A stretch of 64,000 bases of DNA from Burkholderiaceae bacterium (GTDB taxonomy: Bacteria; Pseudomonadota; Gammaproteobacteria; Burkholderiales; Burkholderiaceae_E): the NCBI GenBank assembly GCA_023954015.1, contig JAMLIS010000005.1, forward strand, positions 124,001-188,000. The letters run 5' to 3'. Shown piece after piece: positions 58,982 through 64,000 of the stretch. Each line of letters opens with the position of its first letter. Within the stretch, counting starts at the first letter, position 1. The translations under genes were made by a program, and so were the position numbers. Under the pieces are notes generated by a model. The model did no database searches, was not told the origin of the DNA, and saw only the letters and a program-made list of their open reading frames with translations.

Positions 58982-61408
58982 ATGATCAGTGTCCCCAGCT
59001 CGCCGAGCGCGAATCGCCGGCGGATCGCAACCTTCGTCGCATGGGCGGCCGTCCTCTGGATCGCGTTGACCGGCGCGACCGCCTTCGCGCAGAACAAGCC
59101 CCCGCTGCTCGACGCCTACCTGTCCCGGTTGTCGGCGGCCGACGTATATCCGGGTGCCGACCGCTTCGGACCCGTGCACGGCTCGCCGCCGGTTGCGCCG
59201 GTGTTCCGGGCCAACGAGCGCGTCGGCTTCGCGTACCTGACCTCGGACTTCGTCGACACGCGCGGCTATTCGGGCAAGGCGATCCACACCGTCGTCGCCC
59301 TGGACAACAGCGCGACCATCGTCGGGCTGCGCATCGTCGAGCACAGCGAGCCGATCCTGATGGTCGGCGTTCCCGAGAAGCGCATCGTCGAGGCGTTGAA
59401 CATCTATCTCGGCTTCAATCCGGTGCGCGCGCGCGCGGCCGGCAGCGGGCCGCCGCAGGCCGACATCGTGAGCGGCGCCACCGCGACCGTGCTGATCCTC
59501 GGCGAGTCGGTGGTGCGCTCGGCGAGCCGCGTCGCGCGCATGCTGCAACTCGGCGCGGCCGCCGTGGCACCGGCTGTTGCCGGAACACCCGGTGCCGCCG
59601 GGCCGGCGGGCGGCGCCGCCGGCGCTCCGGGCGCTCCGGGCGCTGCGCCGACCGCGGGCGCCGCCCGTGGCACGACCGCCGGACGCGCGGACGCCCGCGT
59701 CGTCGATCCGACGGCGGGCAGCGTCACCGACTGGACGACGCTGCGCAACGAGGGCGCGATCGCGCATCTTCGCGTGACCGCCGGCGATGTGAACCGGGCA
59801 TTTGCCGAATCGGGGAACATCGAGGCGGCGAAGCTGACGCAGACCGGAACGCCCGACGCCGCCTTCATCGACCTGTACGCGACGCTCGTTTCGCAGCCGT
59901 CGATCGGCCGCAGCCTGCTCGACGCGAGCGAGTACGCCAGCGTGCAGCGGATGCTGGCCCCGGGGCAGCAGGCGGTGCTCGTCGCCGCCAGCGGCCGTTA
60001 TTCGTTCAAGGGCTCGTCGTGGTTCCGCGGCGGCATCTTCGATCGCATCGCGCTGATCCAGGGTGTCGAGACGATCCGTTTCTGGGATCGCCATCACCTG
60101 CGCGTCGGACGCCTGGTCGCCGACGACGCGCCCGAGCTGCGCGAGATCGGCGTGTTCGCGATTCCCGAAGGCGTCGAGTTCGATCCGACCGCACCGTGGC
60201 AGTTGCAGCTGCTCGTGCAGCAGCAGACCGGCAAGCTCGAGCAGGCCTTCGTCTCGTTCTCGCTCCCCTACCGGCTACCCGAGCGTTACACGAAGCCGGC
60301 GCCGCCGCCGGCCGCAGCGCCCACGGCAGCGCCGGCGACCGGTGCGACGCCGACGAGCGGCGCCGCAGCGGACGCGACCTCGGCCGCTGCCGCATCCGTC
60401 GCCTCGGAATCCGCCCCGGACGCGCTCGACGATGCCGACGAGGTCCCGCTGTGGCAGCGGATCTGGGAAAGCCGGATCGCGTCGATCGTCGTGCTGGCGC
60501 TGATGCTCGGCGTGCTGACGATCATCTTCTTCTTCCAGAACCTGATCGTCCCGCGCGAGAAGCTGTTCGACCGGATCCGCCTCGTGTACCTCGCGGTCAC
60601 GCTGCTGTGGCTCGGCTGGGTCGCGCAGGCGCAGCTGTCGGTGGTCAACGTGCTGACGTTCACCAACTCGCTGCGCACGGGCTTTCGCTGGGAGTCGTTC
60701 CTCGTCGATCCGCTGATCTTCATCCTCTGGTGCTCGGTGGCGGCGGCGCTGCTGTTCTGGGGGCGCGGGCCCTTCTGTGGATGGCTGTGTCCGTTCGGCG
60801 CGTTGCAGGAGCTGACGAACCGGGCGGCGAAGGCGCTGAAAGTGCCGCAGGTCCGCATTCCGTGGGGCGTGCACGAGCGGCTGTGGCCGATCAAGTACAT
60901 CGTGTTCCTGGTGCTCTTCGGGGTTTCGCTGGGCTCGCTGATCTGGGCCGAGCGGCTGGCGGAGATCGAGCCGTTCAAGACGGCGATCGTGCTGCGCTTC
61001 ATGCGCGAATGGTGGTTCGTCGCGTTCGCGCTGGCGCTGTTGGCGGCGGGGCTGTTCGTCGAGCGCTTCTTCTGCCGCTACCTGTGTCCGCTGGGCGCGG
61101 CGCTGGCGATTCCGGGTCGGATGCGCATGTTCGACTGGCTGCGCCGGTACCGCGAGTGCGGCAATCCGTGCATGCGCTGCTACAACGAGTGCCCGGTGGA
61201 GGCGATCCATCCGGAGGGGCACATCAACCCGAACGAGTGCATCAGCTGCCTGCACTGCCAGGTGCTGTACCACCACGACTACAAGTGCCCGGTGCGCATC
61301 CAGCGGCGCGTCAAGCGCGAGAAGCGCGAGGCGACGGCGCGTCCGACGCCGCCGGCCGCGGTCGACACGAAGGTGGCCGTGCACCGGCGGCTGGGCGACC
61401 TCGCGTGA
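58982..61408 (+). CDS. nosR: Second NosR paralogue
   Basis: 808 aa, same layout as the first NosR: signal anchor (FVAWAAVLWIALTGATAFAQ), FMN domain with DIVSGATATVL, six membrane helices, [11 protein letters not shown] and CRYLCPLG, and the ferredoxin tail. The FMN domain has an extra glycine/proline-rich loop (AGTPGAAGPAGGAAGAPGAPG) near residue 205. The two proteins are clearly different in the periplasmic half but identical over the last ~210 residues except the tail. The tail ends RRLGDLA, unlike the first copy. A second nosR in one locus is unusual; it may serve a different electron donor or condition. Confidence 0.92.
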   Translation: MISVPSSPSANRRRIATFVAWAAVLWIALTGATAFAQNKPPLLDAYLSRLSAADVYPGADRFGPVHGSPPVAPVFRANERVGFAYLTSDFVDTRGYSGKAIHTVVALDNSATIVGLRIVEHSEPILMVGVPEKRIVEALNIYLGFNPVRARAAGSGPPQADIVSGATATVLILGESVVRSASRVARMLQLGAAAVAPAVAGTPGAAGPAGGAAGAPGAPGAAPTAGAARGTTAGRADARVVDPTAGSVTDWTTLRNEGAIAHLRVTAGDVNRAFAESGNIEAAKLTQTGTPDAAFIDLYATLVSQPSIGRSLLDASEYASVQRMLAPGQQAVLVAASGRYSFKGSSWFRGGIFDRIALIQGVETIRFWDRHHLRVGRLVADDAPELREIGVFAIPEGVEFDPTAPWQLQLLVQQQTGKLEQAFVSFSLPYRLPERYTKPAPPPAAAPTAAPATGATPTSGAAADATSAAAASVASESAPDALDDADEVPLWQRIWESRIASIVVLALMLGVLTIIFFFQNLIVPREKLFDRIRLVYLAVTLLWLGWVAQAQLSVVNVLTFTNSLRTGFRWESFLVDPLIFILWCSVAAALLFWGRGPFCGWLCPFGALQELTNRAAKALKVPQVRIPWGVHERLWPIKYIVFLVLFGVSLGSLIWAERLAEIEPFKTAIVLRFMREWWFVAFALALLAAGLFVERFFCRYLCPLGAALAIPGRMRMFDWLRRYRECGNPCMRCYNECPVEAIHPEGHINPNECISCLHCQVLYHHDYKCPVRIQRRVKREKREATARPTPPAAVDTKVAVHRRLGDLA
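60698..61326 (+). repeat. 629-bp direct repeat, copy 2 (in nosR2)
   Basis: Identical to 51330-51958, offset 9,368 bp, same orientation. Recombination between the two copies would remove nosZ-nosD-nosF-nosY-nosL-nosX and leave one chimeric nosR in frame. Confidence 0.95.
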
Positions 61409-61415
61409 CGCGGGC

Positions 61416-61438
61416 GCCGGCGCGCGAGGCGCGCCGGC
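61416..61438. terminator. Bidirectional GC hairpin after nosR2
   Basis: GCCGGCGCGC, loop GAG and GCGCGCCGGC form a perfect ten-base-pair stem in the 46-bp gap between converging nosR2 and the alpha/beta hydrolase. Only TT follows on the plus strand, so it is a weak intrinsic terminator at best, but its position suits shared termination. Confidence 0.5.
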
Positions 61439-61454
61439 TTGCGGCCCGGCTTGC

Positions 61455-62183
61455 TCAGAGCGCTCCGAGCAGCTCGGCCAGCTCGGCGGGCCGGTCGACC
61501 ATCACGTCGTGGCTGCAGGCGATCTTCTCGATCCGCCATCCGTCCGCGCCCTCGTACAGCTTCGCGAAATGGCGGAACGGGCTCGGATCCCATCCGTCGG
61601 CGAGCACGTAGACGCGTTCTTTCACTTGCTCGAGACCGCCGCCCGACAGCAGCAGCGGCATCTCGAAGGTGGCGAGCGCCTGCGCCACGCAGCGCCGGTC
61701 GACCCACGCGCGGTTCGCCTCGTCGATGTTGAACATCGCGGCGGGGATCGGTTGCATCAGCCCGCTGTGCGATGCGGCGGCGGTGCCGCGGAAAGCGCCG
61801 AGGAACTGCGCGGCAATCTCCGGCGCCAGTGCGGCGTCGAGGAGGCCGTTCAGCGAATCGCCGTTCCTCGGGACGAAGGCGTCGAGATAGACGAGCGTGC
61901 GGATCCGGCCGGCGAGGCGGTCGGCGACGCCGGTGACGACCATGCCGCCGTACGAGTGGCCGCACAGCACGATGTCGTCGAGTTCCTCGGCCTCGATGCA
62001 GCCGACCACGTCGCGAATATGCGTTTCGAGCGTGATCGCCTCGCTCGACTGGTGTGCGCGTTCGCCGACGCCGGTGTGCGTAGGCGTGACGACGACGTGC
62101 CCTGCCGCGCGCAGCGCGCGTGCCGTGTCGCGCCAGCACCAGCCGCCGTGCCAGGCGCCGTGCACCAGGACGATGTTCGCCAT
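61455..62183 (-). CDS. Alpha/beta-fold hydrolase (esterase/nitrile-lyase-like)
   Basis: 242 aa. Begins MANIVLVHGAWHGGWCWRDTA, the short form of the plant esterase/hydroxynitrile-lyase-like branch of the alpha/beta hydrolases. The nucleophile serine is in LCGHSYGGMVV near residue 95, and the histidine is in ACSHDVMVDRPAEL near residue 225. No signal peptide. It probably hydrolyses a small ester; the substrate is unknown. It stands alone, divergent from the MFS gene. Confidence 0.87.
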   Translation of the reverse strand: MANIVLVHGAWHGGWCWRDTARALRAAGHVVVTPTHTGVGERAHQSSEAITLETHIRDVVGCIEAEELDDIVLCGHSYGGMVVTGVADRLAGRIRTLVYLDAFVPRNGDSLNGLLDAALAPEIAAQFLGAFRGTAAASHSGLMQPIPAAMFNIDEANRAWVDRRCVAQALATFEMPLLLSGGGLEQVKERVYVLADGWDPSPFRHFAKLYEGADGWRIEKIACSHDVMVDRPAELAELLGAL

Positions 62184-62296
62184 TCGATCTCCTCCTCGTG
62201 GAGCGGGCCCGATGTCGCCGCGGCCGAATGCCGGGCGCGAGCCGTCGCACCGTCATCGTATTGCGCACGGCCCGCTGCGGGTACACTTCCGGCGCC

Positions 62297-63790
62297 GTGT
62301 CGTCGCGTCCGCTCGTGCAGGTCTTCGCCAACCGCCGCATTGCGGCGATGCTCCTGCTCGGTTTCGCCAGCGGACTGCCGCTGGCGCTGTCGGCCGGAAC
62401 GCTGCAGGCCTGGCTCACCGTCGAGGGGCTCGACGTGAAGACGATCGGTTTCTTCGCGCTCGCCGGCCTGCCGTACACCTTCAAGTTCGTCTGGGCTCCG
62501 CTGGCCGATCGCTTCGAGCCGCCGCTGCTCGGGCGGCGGCGCGGCTGGCTGTTCGTCACCCAGCTCGGGCTGGCAGCGGCGTGTTTCGTGATGGCCACGC
62601 TCGATCCCGTCGCCGCGGTCGGCGCGGTGGGCGCCTGCGCGGTGGCGATCGCATTCCTGTCGGCGTCGCAGGACATCGTCTTCGATGCCTATCGCACCGA
62701 CCTGCTTCCCGACGAGGAGCGCGGCGCCGGCGCAGCGGTGTCGGTGCTCGGCTACCGCATCGCGATGCTCGTCTCGGGCGGACTGGCGATGATCGTCGCC
62801 GACCAGTGGCTCGGCTGGCCGGGCATGTTCCGTTCGATGGGCGTGCTGTTCGCCGTGCTGTCGCTGGCCACGGTGTGGGCGCCGAAGGCGCCGAAAGCGG
62901 CGCCGATCGCCAGCGACGTACGCGCCGAGCTGACCGGTTTCGTCGCGATGCTCGCGGTCGGCTTCGGCGCGTTCTGGCTGTTGCGCCAGCTGCCGTGGCA
63001 CTGGCTCGGCACCGGCCGCTTCGCCTCGCTGGCCGCCGACACGATCGCGCTCGTGCTCGCCTGCGTGGCGGCGCTGCAGGCCGCGCGCCGGGCCGGCTTC
63101 CCGTCGTTCCTCGCTCCGTGGGATGCGTTCTTTCGCCGCGATCGCGCGGTCGCGTTGCTCGCGATGATCGTGCTGTACAAGCTCGGCGACGCCTTTGCCG
63201 GCAGCCTGTCGACGACCTTTCTGATCCGTGGAGCGGGCTTCACGCCCACCGAAGTCGGCGCCGTCAACAAGGTGCTCGGCCTGGCGGCGACGATCGTCGG
63301 CGCCCTCGCCGGCGGCGCGTGGCTGGCGAAGCGCCCGCTGTACGCGTCGCTGATGCTGTTCGGCGTGCTGCAGGCGGTGTCGAACTTCGGTTACTGGCTG
63401 CTGTCGATCGCGCCGAAGAGCTACGCATTGATGGCGACGGCGATCGGCTTCGAGAACCTGTGCGGCGGCATGGGCACCGCGGCCTTCGTGGCGTTCCTGA
63501 TGGCGCTCACCGACCGGCGCTTCTCGGCGGCCCAGTACGCGCTGCTGTCCGCCCTTGCCGCCGTCGGACGCGTCTACGTCGGTCCGGTATCGGGCGTGTA
63601 CGTCGACGCTTTCGGATGGCCGTCCTTCTTCGTGTTCTCGGTGGTCGCGGCGCTGCCCGGCCTGGCGCTGCTGCGCTGGCTGCGCGCCGACGTGCACGGG
63701 CTCGACGCTGCGCGCGAGGCTTCGCTCGACGGCGGGCCGCCCGCGAGCGAAGCCTCCGCACGCTCGGCGCCTGCCGTCGTGCGCCGTTGA
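62297..63790 (+). CDS. AmpG-like MFS permease
   Basis: 497 aa from a GTG at 62297 (SSRPLVQVFANRRIAAMLLLGFASGLPLALSAG). AmpG-type major facilitator: GFASGLPLAL in helix 1, PYTFKFVWAPLADR in the first loop, GRRRGWLFVTQ and SASQDIVFDAYRTDLLPDEERGAGAA are family marks. About 12-14 membrane helices. AmpG imports anhydro-muropeptides for wall recycling. The gene stands alone, without ampD or ampC nearby, so the substrate is inferred from family only. A TACACT box lies about 10 bp before the start, similar in position to those before the nosR genes. Confidence 0.85.
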   Translation: MSSRPLVQVFANRRIAAMLLLGFASGLPLALSAGTLQAWLTVEGLDVKTIGFFALAGLPYTFKFVWAPLADRFEPPLLGRRRGWLFVTQLGLAAACFVMATLDPVAAVGAVGACAVAIAFLSASQDIVFDAYRTDLLPDEERGAGAAVSVLGYRIAMLVSGGLAMIVADQWLGWPGMFRSMGVLFAVLSLATVWAPKAPKAAPIASDVRAELTGFVAMLAVGFGAFWLLRQLPWHWLGTGRFASLAADTIALVLACVAALQAARRAGFPSFLAPWDAFFRRDRAVALLAMIVLYKLGDAFAGSLSTTFLIRGAGFTPTEVGAVNKVLGLAATIVGALAGGAWLAKRPLYASLMLFGVLQAVSNFGYWLLSIAPKSYALMATAIGFENLCGGMGTAAFVAFLMALTDRRFSAAQYALLSALAAVGRVYVGPVSGVYVDAFGWPSFFVFSVVAALPGLALLRWLRADVHGLDAAREASLDGGPPASEASARSAPAVVRR

Positions 63791-63872
63791 GGGCACGCGG
63801 GCGCTCGAAGGCGCATTCGGAGGGGCCCGACGCAGCGGGTGAAGAAACCGCGGCGCCCGGGTTCACGACGAA

Positions 63873-64000
63873 TCAGTGCAGCTCCTGGTGCAGGCACAGG
63901 TAGTTGCCCTCGGAATCGCGGAACCATGCGGCCTTCTCCGAGCCGAGCACGCAGACGTGATCGACCGTATGCAGCTCGGGCAGGTCGTAGTCCTCGAAGA
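63873..64000 (-). CDS. VOC-family (glyoxalase/dioxygenase fold) protein, C-terminal end only
   Basis: Only 42 codons before the stop lie in the window; the 5' part is beyond the right edge. The translation ends in HTVDHVCVLGSEKAAWFRD followed by SEGNYLCLHQELH. The segment WFRDSEGNYLCLHQ is typical of the last strand of vicinal-oxygen-chelate proteins, where it often carries a metal-ligand glutamate or the equivalent. No specific function can be given. Confidence 0.65.
   Translation of the reverse strand, partial: FEDYDLPELHTVDHVCVLGSEKAAWFRDSEGNYLCLHQELH

Noticed and set aside
59556..59700. Glycine/alanine/proline-rich stretch in nosR2 as a sign of frameshift
   Set aside because: The frame stays open and family similarity resumes on both sides; it is an inserted flexible loop, not a break.

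Overview
The window is about 64 kb of very GC-rich, densely packed bacterial chromosome. It looks like a betaproteobacterium, most likely Burkholderiales. The evidence is a gatCAB block facing a divergent mreBCD-mrdAB block, a leucine/isovalerate (liu) catabolic cluster, aceK, a TRAP transporter, a NodT-type RND pump and a complete nitrous-oxide-reductase (nos) locus. No rRNA, tRNA, CRISPR array, integrase or transposase was recognised. GTG and TTG starts and 1-4 nt gene overlaps are common. Most long open frames opposite or out of frame with these genes are GC-driven shadows and are not listed.

Layout. (1) 1-15 kb, mostly minus strand: leucine degradation, with isovaleryl-CoA dehydrogenase (liuA), 3-methylcrotonyl-CoA carboxylase beta and alpha (liuB, liuD), methylglutaconyl-CoA hydratase (liuC) and HMG-CoA lyase (liuE). 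A thiolase, a second acyl-CoA dehydrogenase, an SDR, aceK and an MBL hydrolase accompany them, and a plus-strand AsmA-like gene splits the cluster. Together they would turn leucine or isovalerate into acetyl-CoA and acetoacetate, and AceK would control entry into the glyoxylate bypass. (2) 15-19 kb: a SMUG1-type uracil-DNA glycosylase translationally linked to a CnbZ-like protein, a quinone oxidoreductase, an OsmC protein and a TDT-family transporter. (3) 19-30 kb: the cell-elongation genes mreB-mreC-mreD-mrdA-rodA (minus), interrupted by 800 bp of non-coding DNA with two large inverted repeats. They are divergent from gatC-gatA-lipoprotein-gatB (plus), after which come pyrE and an exonuclease III gene. 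(4) 31-33.7 kb: a GH13 alpha-glucosidase and an exported peroxiredoxin. (5) 33.8-38.4 kb: a four-gene 2-oxoacid oxidoreductase operon whose second gene is a GltD-like flavoprotein fused to a ferredoxin. A candidate FNR/DNR class II promoter precedes it. (6) 38.5-42 kb: a HAD phosphatase-like gene and a TRAP transporter. (7) 42-48 kb: a three-gene RND efflux system. (8) 48-49.7 kb: two ferritin-like diiron proteins. (9) 49.7-61.4 kb: nosR-nosZ-nosD-nosF-nosY-nosL-apbE(nosX)-nosR2. (10) 61.4-64 kb: an alpha/beta hydrolase, an AmpG-like MFS permease and the end of a VOC-family gene.

The most striking observation is that the two nosR paralogues bracket the nos operon. They share a 629-bp stretch with no difference I can find, 9,368 bp apart in direct orientation, while their 5' halves have diverged clearly. 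This points to recent gene conversion and makes the whole nosZDFYLX block deletable by homologous recombination. The second is the pair of large intergenic inverted repeats (41/45 and about 95/100 matching arms) inside the cell-shape gene cluster. The third is the possibly anaerobically controlled 2-oxoacid oxidoreductase, whose layout resembles phenylglyoxylate:NAD+ oxidoreductase. Together with the nos locus it suggests a facultative denitrifier able to use organic or aromatic acids without oxygen.
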